Below, piece after piece: positions 1 through 11,289 of a stretch of 64,000 nt of DNA. A model generated the notes under the pieces. The model was not told the DNA's origin. It did not search any database and was given only the letters and a program-made list of their open reading frames with translations. Each line of letters opens with the position of its first letter. Within the stretch, counting starts at the first letter, position 1. A program made the position numbers and the translations under genes. This DNA is from Agarophyton chilense (Eukaryota > Rhodophyta > Florideophyceae > Gracilariales > Gracilariaceae): NCBI GenBank assembly GCA_030374765.1, contig JARGXX010000021.1:615045-679044 (forward strand), read 5' to 3'.

Positions 1-1195
1 GGGTTCAATTCTCGTCACACTGCATGGCTCACACTGGCCATGGGCGTCATGCAGTGTTTACAAAGGAGTTCTTATCATTCGCTGCTGTATTTTGTTTTTC
101 ATTATTGCCCAAAATTGCCGAGGGCTTTCTAAACTACAACTTGAAATTGGAATCTGTTCTTTTATATGAGTCTGGTCGTTCTAGAATAGCTATCAGCTTT
201 TTATACTATACTACTAATGGTTTTTTGTAGCAGAAAGTTGTCAGAGTAGGCTGATGAGCAAAAAATACCTGAGCACTACGCGCACAACTCCATGCTTTTT
301 TCTTAGCGTTATAATCGCCTGCAAAGGCAACACAACAACGAGTTGCAGAAATCGGGACTTTGGTTCTCGCCTCAGAAGAAGACGTAGGGGTTTTAGGACT
401 TCATGCAGATGTTCCCAGTTTAGTTTCAATGGGGTCGGACCATTTTTAGAATGAAACGAGATTGCCAACACCTCAAGCGTCATACAGCACGGAGCTAGCG
501 TGACACATGTTTCGGCAATGCGTGAATATATGCATGATCCTCAAAGATGGAGCAGTTACCTATCTCGCGAAGTCCTTCCCTTGATTGTATACAGCGCAGC
601 ACGGACAAACTCCCTGTCTTCCCCACAAGATCAAATATACATTCCAAACTGCAAATATGACATCAATTTTGGCGAATACACCTCTCAAGTGGTACCTCCA
701 CTGCCTACATACTGGAAGAGAAGTAAAAGGTCCGCCCGCCATGAAATCCATCAGTTCCCCCGCAAGTTGGCGATATTGAAATTGAAATTAAAAAGGTACA
801 AAACTGACGCGCGTACATACACTTTGGCATGAACTGAAAAGGTAGAAGCAACAATGCCGTCGTCGTCCTGTATAAACTGTTAATTTGGATGCTGTAAGGA
901 ACAAGCAAGAAGTCCAGTTTGTGTACCCTGTGCTCTCTGCACACAGTCCATGCTCTCATCTTCGCAGAAAAGGAGTATTTCAGAGCCAGCTTGTGTTTCT
1001 CAGCGTAGTAGTTGAGTCTTTTCTCGTTTGTACATTGTCCCGAACCCGGGATGAGTGTCTTCGGCTTCTGTTGCATTTCCTCTCTGTTTTTATTATCCGG
1101 TTCTAACGTCTTCTAAACCCTACAGTTGCGTTCTGCATTCCAAACTCTTCACATTTATTTGGAGACTTTGAGCGACGAACGCGGCCGAGTTTTTT
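1..1195. other. Left-edge region without a supportable gene
   Basis: Several short open frames exist here on both strands (for example a 110-codon plus-strand frame at 500-832 opening with GTG). None has a recognisable domain, convincing composition or a homologous copy elsewhere in the window. The last part, from about 1310, already shows the diverged repeat that continues into the recombinase gene. I see nothing else supportable. Confidence 0.5.
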
Positions 1196-1311
1196 AACGC
1201 CGTCTACGGAATCTCGTCCCACACAGAGTCTCCAGAACCACATTATAAGCTTTCACGACTTGAAGGCCAGTCTGCAGCACACGAAAGACATCGCCAAAAA
1301 CAATCCAGAAG

Positions 1312-1650
1312 AGACGAAAATGATGACCAAGGCCCTCTAAATAAAAAGAACCAGGCAACGCCACCCGATGATCTGTCTCCCTGCCTTGGATCCCGTCTGA
1401 TTCAGTTCCACATCCGAGCACTGTGGCAAGGAAAAATAGAAAGAACCTGTTGACGTCTGCGGGTCCCGAGTTGCCGTCTACGCAACAGGTGAAAAAAGCT
1501 CTCCATGCTCTACGAAGCGATAATGAAGATGAAGGCCCTCGAAAGAAAAAGAAAAAGGCAACCCCACCAGGCACTTTGTCTTTCTCACTTACATCCCAGT
1601 CTGATTTAGAACCCAATCTTAGCAATACGACAAGGAGTAATAGAAAGAAC
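1312..1650 (+). repeat. Imperfect ~210-bp tandem duplication at the 5' end of the recombinase gene
   Basis: The stretch around 1312-1440 and the stretch around 1522-1650 are recognisably the same: both run from an acidic GAA-GAT stretch through AAGGCCCTC, a lysine-rich AAAGAAAAAG-like stretch and GGCAAC.CCACC to a RKNR-like end. The downstream copy is open and encodes the pair of motifs ending in PELPST. The upstream copy carries an in-frame TAA just after AAGGCCCTC. The gene may once have started further upstream and lost that part. Confidence 0.6.
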
Positions 1651-2505
1651 CGATTGAAGTCTGTGGTTCCCGAGCTTCCATCTACAAAAAAGATGAGAAA
1701 ACCCCACCATGCTCCACATTTCGATCACGATGAAATGCAGAGAGCATGGGAAGATGAAGGAGAGTATCATGAAGATGTCCACTATCCACCGCCAGGTGAT
1801 TCCGGCGAACAGCCGCCTGCATTTGAGATACCCGTGGGAGATACAACAAATGACGGGAAAGTTCTTGTTTCTTCAAAAGAAATTCCCCAGCGCTTGAGCT
1901 TTAGTGACTCCGAAGAGCACGGAGAAGGGGAAAATGAGGATGAAACGGGGCTCTTGAACCATATCGACGGAAGAACTGTTGATATTATTGGAGAAGAGGA
2001 AGGAGTAAAAGCAGAAAACACAGATGATGGTGAACAATTAAAACCCGTGGATTTAACAGGTCTTCTCGAAGATCAAGAGAGAGAGCTGGATCAGATTAAT
2101 GATGCATATTGGCACTCCCGAGTAGACATCTACCGTTCTAAATTCAATTCCAGGCGTGCTTATGGATACGGGAAGATAGACGACGTCATCGCCCCCGATC
2201 TGATGATCACACACAAGGATCCAGGGCAACAATTATCATCCAAAGAAAAGTGGCACATGATGATTCGTGATACGCTCCTTCGTAACCCAGAATTCTTCAC
2301 GAGCCCCATCGCTCTGCTGAAGGAGAAATGTCCTAGGGTCGGGAAGGGCCTCACAGTCTGCGCAGGTCTCAGAATTACACCTGAAAACTGTGAAGACCTG
2401 AAAGAGATCTATTCCCTGAAATACAAAACACGCGAACTGATTAATGTTTCCAGTGGGACCAGTTTTATGTTGGTGAAGTCAATCACCGGGCAGTTTATGC
2501 GCTGA
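1423..2505 (+). pseudogene. N-terminal part of a crypton-like tyrosine recombinase gene
   Basis: A 360-codon frame, opening only with GTG, ends at a TGA (2503-2505). The same frame continues directly into the recombinase catalytic ORF at 2521, so this is most likely the N-terminal half of one protein. Visible features are two repeated motifs ending in PELPST (about residues 13-20 and 81-87), a lysine run, a long acidic middle, and a C-terminal segment with no family I recognise. It is hydrophilic with no membrane segment. No promoter or start can be fixed, because the upstream duplicate of its first motif contains a stop. The in-frame TGA could be decay or, less likely, readthrough or a short intron. 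The role in the element is inferred only from the continuous frame. Confidence 0.55.
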
Positions 2506-2520
2506 TGTATTTCTGCTTGT

Positions 2521-3715
2521 GTGATGCGCCGATCTTCGGGATGGCGGAAGAACTCGTTGTTTTCATGTGTTTCAAATGAAAACCTTATGAAGTGTTTCAT
2601 CAACCACTTCATTTCCATGGAATCCTGCTGCACTGTGGCTTCAAAGTGCAACACACTCCTCAATGTGTGCAGGTTTGCTAGAATGAGGTACGTAACGGAT
2701 GCGAAAAAGATTTCTGACTTGGAAAGGGTTATGATGTTTTTGAGTACAACCTTCAACGCCGCTAAAACACGTGCCCGAAAGGAATCTCGAATGAAGCAGG
2801 CGGCTGAGAAAGGCGTTCAAAATCATACGATCGTCACTGAGGATCATATCAAGCGTGGGGTTCGGCTTGCGCGAGGCCGTCTCTCAGATATTTGTAACAA
2901 TTTTGCGGCTGATTTCAATGGCAAAGGCCATGAGAAGAGCGTGCAGAAGATGCAAAAGAACCAAGGGTTCCTCGACAAATGGTGCATCAACTTTCTAGCT
3001 CTCCTTGCTTTGTGCGGTGAAGGACAACGGCCACAGGCATACGCAAAACTGCAGTGTCCGACTAAGAAAGAGCTCAAGGAAATGAGGAGGGCTGGTGGCA
3101 ATGGCGGAAATACAGTCGGTATCAACACACTTTCAGAGAAGACTGCCAGAGCGCTAGACATTTCGAATGTTAACTTTCCCTGCATGATTGTGTCATACCT
3201 CCGATTCCACGTCCAAGTAGTACGACCAATTCTTCTACATCGCCGTAGAAATGATCAGTTGATATCTAAGACTTGTCAGCCACTTCTCTTGCATTCACGG
3301 TACGGGGACTTTCTTACCACAGCCAATGTTTCAAATTCCATCAAGGTGTTCATGCGCGAAATAGATCCCGATCTGAAATCAGTTACTGCAATGACATTGC
3401 GCGCCAGCTACGCCACATCAATGCTGCATCAGTTTCGTTCTGGTTCGCTTGGTAAATCCATGTCCGAGGAAAAGTTTTTGGGATTGGTTGCAAAGCAAAT
3501 GAACACATCAGTTGAGCAATTGCGTTGTACGTATGCTGCTTGCTACTCCACTGACTTCAAGGAAACCATGGACCTTATCTCAAAGCATTTTTGCATTGTC
3601 CTCAATGAAGAAGATGACGACAAACCAGTGAAGCGCGAAGTAAGTGAGGCAGGTACTCCAGAGAAAGACAACGTGATAAGGGGAAATTTTGGACATGGAA
3701 GTGATGATGATGATA

Positions 3716-3754
<39 letters not shown>

Positions 3755-3804
3755 TCTCCAGTGGTGGGTTTCAACTGTTTAAAGAGGATGAGGAGGAGAT
3801 TTAG
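2521..3804 (+). CDS. Tyrosine recombinase, crypton-like catalytic part
   Basis: 427-codon ORF; the first ATG is at 2524. Tyrosine recombinases cut and rejoin DNA through a tyrosine-DNA intermediate, and Crypton-type elements use them to move. The first catalytic arginine lies in GQRPQAYAKLQ (R170). Box II appears as MTLRASYAT (R294), and the nucleophile as CTYAA (Y338) after MNTSVEQLR. The two box II histidine positions read M291 and N328, so the active site is non-canonical or decayed. An alpha-helical core-binding region precedes it (about 20-100). The C-terminus is acidic, with a GAT-repeat-encoded aspartate run (3709-3753). It is in frame with the ORF ending at 2505, which suggests one longer gene broken by TGA. 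The call as recombinase is fairly secure from motif order and spacing; the Crypton assignment is less sure. Confidence 0.7.
3705..3753 (+). repeat. GAT trinucleotide microsatellite
   Basis: About sixteen GAT units with one AAT interruption lie inside the coding sequence and encode a poly-aspartate stretch near the C-terminus of the recombinase. The length is likely to vary between strains. Confidence 0.85.
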
Positions 3805-4145
3805 GAAAAAGTTCGATAGAAATGCTCTGTTCAGAAAGGGTCGCAACGGAGAGTTCTGCGCTTGATACATTTCCGAGCCATGATATAGAAAACGCGGTGA
3901 GAAAGTAGTGAATAACGTAAGTGATGCGCACTACTGTGATCTCTCGGAGATACATTGTTCAGCGGGAAAGAAACAAACTCTATAGAATGGATAGGTAGAA
4001 TGTATTCACTCGATAATCTGTCTGAAACAAGAGGTAAAATGTTGAACGCCGATCCCTTGTCAAATTCACAGCCTTGCATTTTATGTCTTGGAAACTGAAA
4101 AGAGAGACAGATAGAACATACGACCGTACCATGAACCTCGGGCCA
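3805..4145. other. Intergenic gap between convergent genes
   Basis: The 341 bases between the recombinase stop and the stop of the minus-strand protease gene hold no supportable ORF. As the shared 3' flank of two convergent genes it would carry their polyadenylation signals, but I see no motif I can assign. Confidence 0.5.
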
Positions 4146-6331
4146 TTAGATAGACCTTCTTTTCTTCATACGATTCACCAGATCCTCGGCATTCTTCATG
4201 CATGCTTCCCACTCCATCTTCATCTCATTATCTTCAACCCTGTGTACTAGATACCCACTTTCTTGTATGATTTGGCTCCATCTCGGTGCCGACTCAGAAC
4301 TTTCTTCACCCTTAATTCTATGCACTTTGCTTACTCTCCGAATCAGGCGCTCGCAGCTTGGAAGTGGTTGGCTATTTGCAGGAGGTGAGACCTTCCTCTG
4401 CTTGTCTTGTTCTCTTTCAAATCTTGGAGGCACTGTAGAAATGATTTGTTCAACTTTGCTTCGTATAGTGGCCTCATCGTCAAGCTCTTCCCTCACTTTG
4501 TTCATCTCTGGCTCATTCAAAAGTCGGCGAATACTCGTTTTCTTCTTCAAATCCTCTTCATTGTCAATGGCCTTGATGGCTCTCTCTGACATACTGCGTA
4601 CAAGAAACTCAGGCTCAGATGTCGACATACACTGCGTACTGTCTAAGCGTTTTTGTTGGAGAGAAGAGATCCAGGAACATTTTTCGAAGTGTTTGTCACT
4701 ATTTGCGAGTACAGAGCCTTCATCAAAGTGCTCTTTGCATGGGTTTGGCTTTCCGATGGTTGGAGGTCCCTTGGCGGATTGTGCCTGGATAATATCATTC
4801 GTTTCTGAAAGAGGCAGTGTTCGCACAGGTGCGTTGTCGTCATCCCAAAGGTAAACATTGCTCCTGATCGGTTTTGGTGATTGTTTGTCGTATGCTATGC
4901 AAAGTAGTTTGAGACGCAACTGGATGTCATGACTGTACTGTGTAAACGTGTACTTCGAATAACACATCTTCATATATTTTTCAACGTGTGTCACAGAACC
5001 ACCCAGGAAGATACTGAAGTTTCTAGAGACCAAAGAAACATGGTAGGTAGCGTAGAATCCACATTCCAGGCGCTTCTGAAGAGCTTTCCTAAGACTGACC
5101 ACTTAAATAAAACGGCTCAACGTAAACCTGGATACACAGCGCTTTCCAGGATAGCTTGCTACCAGATAGTGGATCAAGTTGGAGTCTAGACCCTTGTGAG
5201 GGGAACTGCTCTCCATACTATCCAAGCAATACACATGCGTCTTCCTTTCTGTTTCTGGCACTGGCTCACTTGAGCTCCCATCCTCGTGTTCAAGGTCGTA
5301 CAGTAGTCGCAGGAGATTAGCAACGATGGCTATAGACCAGTGATTGCTGCCACAAATCATGACGACGGTGATATTCGAGTCCCAGACAATCTCGTGAGCA
5401 TTCTGTTTTGTAATCTTGTGTTCCTGCACCTTTCGAATCGGTTCATCCAACTCAGGACCGTCTTCCATGAAAACACTGTCCCACCATCTGCTAACTAGAA
5501 TAGAAGGCAAAATGTACACCTCCGAAATTGATTCCATAGTCCAGTTGTTAAGAAAATTCAAAATGAATAAAAGCGTTTCGTCGCTTGCCATTGTGAGGGC
5601 TTGGATAGATTTCATGTCCTTCTTCCCCAAGGTGAAAGATTCCTGGCAGGTACCACCATCCACGAGTAATCGAGCTTCTTTCAGTCCCTGGGTCTCAAGC
5701 ACATCGATTGCATTGTTGATCATTTGTATAAGATTGAACTCTTCTACATCTTCTTCAATATACCTCTTCTTCTCCAGCTCTGTTCTCACCATGTTGATAA
5801 ATATTATCTTCTCTTCAGTGCCATCGAATACATGTATACGTCCTTCCTTGATATCCGGATCTTCCTTCACTGCTTCATTACGTATAATGAGGTCAAGGTC
5901 ATCTAAAAGCGCAACGCATCCCGGAGTACTCCAATCAATATAGTGCTCCCAGCCTTTAGGAGGCTTGGTTCGGAACGTTCGCGTGCTTGTGTCTCCTTGC
6001 TCATACTTTCTTTTTCTTCCCTTTTTTTCCCGTCCACTTCACTTCCAGTGATATCAGAAAACTGGCAGATGACTTTCATTCCTTCACTTCTTCGCGAAAG
6101 CCACAGAGATACTGTTCTTCTTATATTTTCCACGGGCCATCTCTTCAGAGTATTCAGTGTGGTTCGAGTGAACTTCGAATCTCCGCAATCTTCTATTACA
6201 CAAAGGTCCGAAACAACGTCGGCCTCGAGAAGTCGATCGGCGCCGGACATGTACCCTCCTAAAGTATTCATTACCAAATTTGAATCAAGAAAAGAAATGG
6301 CGTATTTGCTCCAGTCACCCGTTAGATCTTA
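4146..6331 (-). pseudogene. Ulp1/SENP-like (C48) cysteine protease gene, interrupted
   Basis: Three collinear minus-strand frames read as one gene: about 6328-5970, then after a frame change about 5970-5103, then 5102-4146. The middle part has the Ulp1 entry segment (SDETLLFILNFLNNW ... EVYILPSIL), the catalytic histidine in SNHWSIAIV (5342-5340) and the aspartate in YCLDSM (5222-5220). The last part has the glutamine and cysteine in ALQKRLECGFY (5078-5076 and 5063-5061). All four C48 catalytic positions are therefore present, but a TAA (5105-5103) lies between Asp and Gln/Cys. Ulp1 proteases remove SUMO-like modifiers, and the family is also carried by several eukaryotic DNA transposon groups, which fits the recombinase next door. 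A short intron could remove the TAA (see findings); otherwise it is a pseudogene. The C-terminal ~250 residues are charged and unassigned. Confidence 0.7.
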
Positions 6332-6478
6332 AAGTCCTTCGTAGAGTTTAAGCAGTTTTGAATGTGTCATGGATTTTGGTTTCGCGCTTCTTGTCTGTGA
6401 AAGTCTATTGCTTTCCTGCCAGAGCCAGTACTCCTTCAGCTTTCCATATAGAACCACTTGCTGCATGATTCCATACGT

Positions 6479-7192
6479 TTATGGGCGGGGTTGAAGCGAT
6501 TCTATATGGTGAGTAATAAGAGCTTCATGAGTTCTAAGGTTCGATTTTCCGTGAAGTGATGAGAAGTCGATTATTTGATACGGTAACAAAGGAATCAGCA
6601 TTTGCCTTGCACTCACTATCAGTCTGTGCGAACCAAGGAGGACAAGGAGCTTCCCCTGGCTAACACCCTTCATACCTTTCACGATCAGCAATGGGTCTGA
6701 AAGCCGAAACTCAGATGGGGCCCTGATTTCTTTGGAGACCTGAAAAAGTCTAAGCGGTGAGGTGCTGCGTCCGATAATGGGGCCTATAAACCGATCAATA
6801 GATCCCAAAAATACCTTGGAGGATCTTCCTCTCAGAATGAATTGATAAAGCTCCCTTTCGAAAGAATCCATGTGCTTGGGGGAGATGATACTTTTGAAGA
6901 AGCGGAGAGGATGTGTAAAAGTAATCCTGGGGAGTAGTATAGTACGGTTTGTGTTTGAAGGACCACCAGAGAAACTATATCCAATGCGCTCTAGATAGTA
7001 GGACAAGTACGGCGCGTATCGTGTACCAGAAAGATCTCTTTTTCGGAGCGATGCCACAGTGATCAATGTGGGAACGAGAAAAAACGAAGGCTTTGGACTA
7101 TGTCGTAGATGTACAGCTCGGGAGGGTCTATTAGAATCCAGGAAAACGCTGTTGTAATAGGAAAGAACGTCGGGTCGGTGTGGTTTCACCAC
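6479..7192 (-). CDS. Hypothetical protein (237 codons)
   Basis: Open minus-strand frame with a GTG as its first start-like codon; the first internal ATG is far inside. The product is basic, with many Arg, Ser and Leu residues, and shows no motif, signal peptide or clear membrane segment that I recognise. It lies upstream of, and on the same strand as, the protease-like gene, so it may be another part of the same degenerate element. It may equally be a fragment of a longer decayed gene. I do not recognise a function. Confidence 0.35.
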   Translation of the reverse strand: MVKPHRPDVLSYYNSVFLDSNRPSRAVHLRHSPKPSFFLVPTLITVASLRKRDLSGTRYAPYLSYYLERIGYSFSGGPSNTNRTILLPRITFTHPLRFFKSIISPKHMDSFERELYQFILRGRSSKVFLGSIDRFIGPIIGRSTSPLRLFQVSKEIRAPSEFRLSDPLLIVKGMKGVSQGKLLVLLGSHRLIVSARQMLIPLLPYQIIDFSSLHGKSNLRTHEALITHHIESLQPRP

Positions 7193-7424
7193 GGCCGACT
7201 GGCGACTAGAGGCATTTGACGAAGCAGACAGTATGAGTGGGAAAGAGAGCCGACGTGTAGAGACTTAGAACAGCCGCGGCGAAGCGCAGCGAATTCCCCT
7301 AGCATTCTTTCACCCACGTGCGCTAAAAGAACGGCGCAGATCAGGAGCACATACCAGCATGTGGCATTGCACGTAATGGAGGTGCAGCGCTTGTGTACTC
7401 CTTACTGCACGCAATTTTTTTTAG
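7193..7424. other. Intergenic, nothing identified
   Basis: No ORF with support and no recognisable RNA or repeat between the unknown minus-strand ORF and the start of the 345-bp repeats. Confidence 0.4.
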
Positions 7425-8450
7425 AAAACTTGAAGGCTCAACAGCTCATTTGGAAGACGGAATCTTTCATTTTGGAAGCAGCATTCGAATTGAAAAAAAA
7501 GATTTTTCTGAAATGGCCGACAGATCGATTGGAGGATTCAATCCTCGATTTGGAAATCAAAAAAAAATTTAGAAAATTGAGCTTAATTGCTGTTCGCCAT
7601 GGCGCCCCTAGAACCACGCACCAAATCTGCCACCCGCACCTGGTGCCCTTTTTGGCTTTTTTTTTAAATCTTTTGGCGCCCGTGGCGTCGTTTTGCGCGA
7701 TCATGGTGCTACAGTTTTGGCTTTGATTGACGTTTGCATATTCTGGGCTCATCAGTCCATTTTTTGGAAACTGGACTGCACAGCCGCTCACTTGGAGGAC
7801 AGAATCCCCCATTTTGAAAGCAGCATCAGAATCGAAAAATAAATATTATTCTGAAATGGCCGACAGATCGAGTGGCAGATTCGCTCCTGGATTTGGAACT
7901 CAAAAACCAATCTAAATAATTGAGCTTAATTGCACTGCGCCATGGCGCCCCTAGAACCCCCCACCAACTCTGCCACCTGCACTTAGTACCCTTTCTTGCA
8001 TCTTTTCTTTGAAATCATTTGGCGCCCGTGGCGGCGTTTTGCGCAATTATGGTGCCTCCGTTTTTAGCTTTGATTCAAGTTCGTCCATGCTGGGCCCATT
8101 AGTCCATTTAAATAAAAACTGGACAGCGCAGCCACTCATTTGGAGGACGGATTCCCCCATTTTACCAGGAGCATCGGAATGGAAAAAAAACTCTTTTCTG
8201 ACATGGCCGACAAATCGAGTGGCAAATTCAATCCTCGATTTCGAACTCAAAAAAAATCTAAAAAATTGAACTTAATACCACTGCGCCATGCAGCCCCTAG
8301 AACCCCGCCCCAAATCTGCCGACCGCACTTGGTGCCCAACTTTGCTTCTTTTTCTTGAAATCAATTGGTGCCTGTGACGGCGTTTTTTCGTGATCATGGT
8401 GCCTCAGTTCCGGCTTCCATTCACGTTCGCCGATCCCGGGCTCATCAGGC
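7425..8450. repeat. Three tandem copies of a ~345-bp repeat
   Basis: Three diverged direct copies lie at about 7425-7770, 7771-8115 and 8116-8450. Each carries the landmarks CTCAYTTGGARGACRGAATC (at 7444, 7788 and 8135), GGCCGACARATCGA, CGCCATG.MGCCCCTAGAAC and CAGTTYYGGCTT near its end. Spacing between the first landmarks is 344 and 347 bp. Each copy is partly open in plus-strand frames and the translated frames resemble each other, but frames break at different places. It behaves as a non-coding or decayed satellite. Confidence 0.8.
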
Positions 8451-8851
8451 CTTAGCCTTCAACAACGCGCCCGCTCTCTAACACCCTCACACCCAGCCCC
8501 TATCTCACGTTATCGCCCCCGTGCCTTCACATACACTGAGGCCTCTTCTGGGAGTTGTACTTCCGCGCTTAACAATTGCGACTCTCGCCAACAGTGACAT
8601 CCCGGTACCATCTCCCTAACAGGAAGCCTGCTGCTTTCTGTCTCGAGGGTTATAACCTGTGCTTACGTTCACAAAGACCAGCCGCTTCTCTCGTACACCG
8701 TTTTTATCCTGGATTACCCTCAACACGGTACTCTCGCGTAGGCGATTGGTTCGTGCGCCGACTATCAGACTGACGTAATTCGTGATATACTACACTACAC
8801 AGGGGAGCATGCTACATTCGATATCCATTTTGTTGCACCATACATTTCTTC
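8451..8851. other. Intergenic, nothing identified
   Basis: C-rich sequence without a supportable ORF. Inspected for rRNA and tRNA features and none recognised. Confidence 0.4.
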
Positions 8852-10565
8852 GTGTTACGGGACTTATGTGCGGTTACTTCAATAATCGCGAGCATGACAT
8901 CTATTAATGTTTCATCTCAGGCTGTAGATCACCTTGGCAATGGGCCTCAACCTCTTTTACAAATCTTGGTTGACGACCGCCCGCTTCCTCATAAGCCGGC
9001 GTTCCCAGCAAGTGATGTGAAGTGTGGATCATGAAAAGCTGCCTATGACGGTCTTCTGAAAGGATTCGGATTCGGACTTACCAAACACCATTTGTCACCG
9101 AGTGATTATTGTGAAAAAGACCAATATCTAGAGTACAAGTTTGATAAAGGAGATATGCGGAGTAACCTATCTTCCATGCAGGCCCCACAAATGATGGATT
9201 TCGACTACAAAGGTCCGATTGGAAAGAGCTTTATTGTAAGGTTTGCGCCACGAAGAGACCATGTTGGTGTGTTGGAAAAGATTATTGTTCTTCATCAGCT
9301 TGCTGTATCAAGAGTGCTAGAGCGTGGTATAGTTGAGGAGAAGTATGGATGTACTACGGATGTGATGCCGAAGTTTCGCAATCTACAGGTTCTGACGAGT
9401 GTACGTTGCTGGTTCAACATTGTGCTGTATCCTATCCAGGGCATGCAGGATTTTATAAGGGTACTCGACGAAGACGTATCCAGTTACCAAATTGAGACAT
9501 CGTGAAGCCTAATTATCTCCCCCAAGACCGTGCTTCCCGTAAACGAGCGAGAAGACAGTCTCGGGCGTTGGCAGCGTAATGCGAAGGAATCTTCGGAGAA
9601 TAAGGCCACTGGATCTTACGTGGTCTACACTCTTTTTCCTACTTCCTCAGGCGGTTTTTTTGCTAGTGAGTGGGAGGGTATCGGAATATACGTCACTGTC
9701 ACAGAACAGATAGTAACCGGGCACACAGCGAAAAGGGGAGAGTCCGGGCTGTACTATGAGTTTGTTGCGCCTTTGCGCCCAATGCAGTCAATCGAGTCAA
9801 GGACTTTCTTTATGACAGTGGGTTCATGTCTAATCCTTCCTAGCACTTTGGCTGAACGGTTTGGAGGACCCCAAAGATACAAAGTACAGGTTTTTGGATA
9901 CCCATTGAAAGCAGAGCGATTGGGAAACGAAGTAATAGACTTTTGCTGTAGAGAAGAATCCGATTTTCTGCCCGGTATCGACGAGATTGACAGTTGTACG
10001 GAGTTTTTGACGCCGTCGTTTCTACAGAACATGGATATTGTTAACTTCAACATTCTGCATCGCCATGGGAAGAGCGAGAGAGAAGGGGTTGTTGGTACAA
10101 TTCCTACGGTAATGGATATTAAGATCAACTCTGAATTTAGAAAACTGCTTTTGCGGAATATGTACGATGCAGTACCAGGACTGCTGCGAATGAAAGATGT
10201 GTATTTGAAAAACCCTGTTCTCAAGTTAGTGAAATGGGTTGAGGGAGTTACGTATGAAGATGGTGGCGCAACACCAGAGATTCGAATGTGGTTCGGACAT
10301 AACAAACAATGGTTTTTAGAGAAAGATCTATACACCTACTTTGACTCTCTTTTAAAAGATGGCATTCAGTACCCCTTAGATCTTTGCGACTTAAAATGTT
10401 TTGGTGAAGGAGAAGATGATGGAAGAAGATGATAGTTCAAACAGTAGTGACAGCATTCAGGAGGAGGAGGAAAGCTTATCACCGGAAGGCTCAAGCTCTG
10501 ATCATACTGAAAGCTCATCTCCTGAAGATAGTAGCGCAAGCGAGAACGGTCAAGACCAAGAGACA
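8852..10565 (+). pseudogene. Unknown gene with acidic C-terminus, broken by two TGAs and a frameshift
   Basis: Three ORFs in one frame (8852-9034, 9092-9505, 9530-10432) are separated only by TGA codons at 9032-9034 and 9503-9505, and the codons between them stay protein-like. Near 10416 the frame changes. The new frame gives a serine/glutamate/aspartate-rich tail ending with TGA at about 10567, of the same kind as the acidic stretch that precedes it. The reconstructed layout is a roughly 570-residue hydrophilic protein with a mixed globular part and an acidic tail. No domain is recognised. Each TGA can be derived from CGA by a C-to-T change, which suggests decay by cytosine deamination. It has no start I can defend; the first start-like codon is GTG. 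Confidence 0.5.
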
Positions 10566-10569
10566 TGAC

Positions 10570-11287
10570 AGTCAAAAGAAGATTGGGGTTTTGAACAGGG
10601 AGAAGACGTAGGACTATGAAAACAATGAGGAAATCATCGTATGACACAACACAGGATATCCGAGATTGAAGGACGTTCAATAGCGAAGACGAGTACGAAA
10701 AGGAAGTAGTCACTTCTGTAGAACGAAACAGAGATCTTGAGGACCAGAACAAGTCGAAAGAAACCATGATATACCAACACCGTCGTTTCCAATGTGAATA
10801 ATGTTGGTGCAAAGATAAAGACAATGTAGATTACAGTTTGAAAGAGAAAACTATTGACAACGGGGGAAATTAAAACTAGTTGACACGCACATTGTCATTG
10901 CATGTATGAGTGCATGCACGACGCATGGAACGGTGTTTAGCATCTGCGTTAGGGGACAGCATGCGGTGTTCTGAATGCCCGTGTAGTGTACAGAGTGTCC
11001 CGCGGAATTAAGTCTTGCACTTGCAGTGTCGCACGCAACCTGTACCATGGACATTGGTTTCCAACCATACCTCGTTAGAAAACTGAAAGATTGTACTGTA
11101 CCTGATGAGCGAGCACTTGTGAAAGAAGGACAACCGTTTCAGTTTTATACTGACTGACAGGGGTTTTAGAGTTGTTGGCTCTCGGCCCCATGCCTATCAA
11201 GAGAAACTATGACCTCAGATTCAAAGATGTTACTATCACGAAAGACAGCGGTCCAGATAAAGACTGTGGAGCATGGGACACTACGAT
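10570..11287. other. Unassigned region before the duplicated subtelomeric block
   Basis: No supportable gene. The sequence is unique in the window up to about 11287, where homology with the distal copy begins. Confidence 0.4.
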
Positions 11288-11289
11288 CT

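Noticed and set aside
8451..8851. C-rich stretch considered as rRNA or other structural RNA
   Set aside because: No conserved rRNA core sequence or tRNA arm pattern was recognised.
1423..9505. Reassigned stop codons (TGA as sense)
   Set aside because: Intact genes in the window end with TGA (distal helicase) and TAG (methyltransferase-SET), and the interrupted genes also carry frameshifts, so decay is simpler.
1..11287. LTR retrotransposon or reverse transcriptase remnants
   Set aside because: No reverse transcriptase, integrase or protease motif and no long direct terminal repeats were seen.
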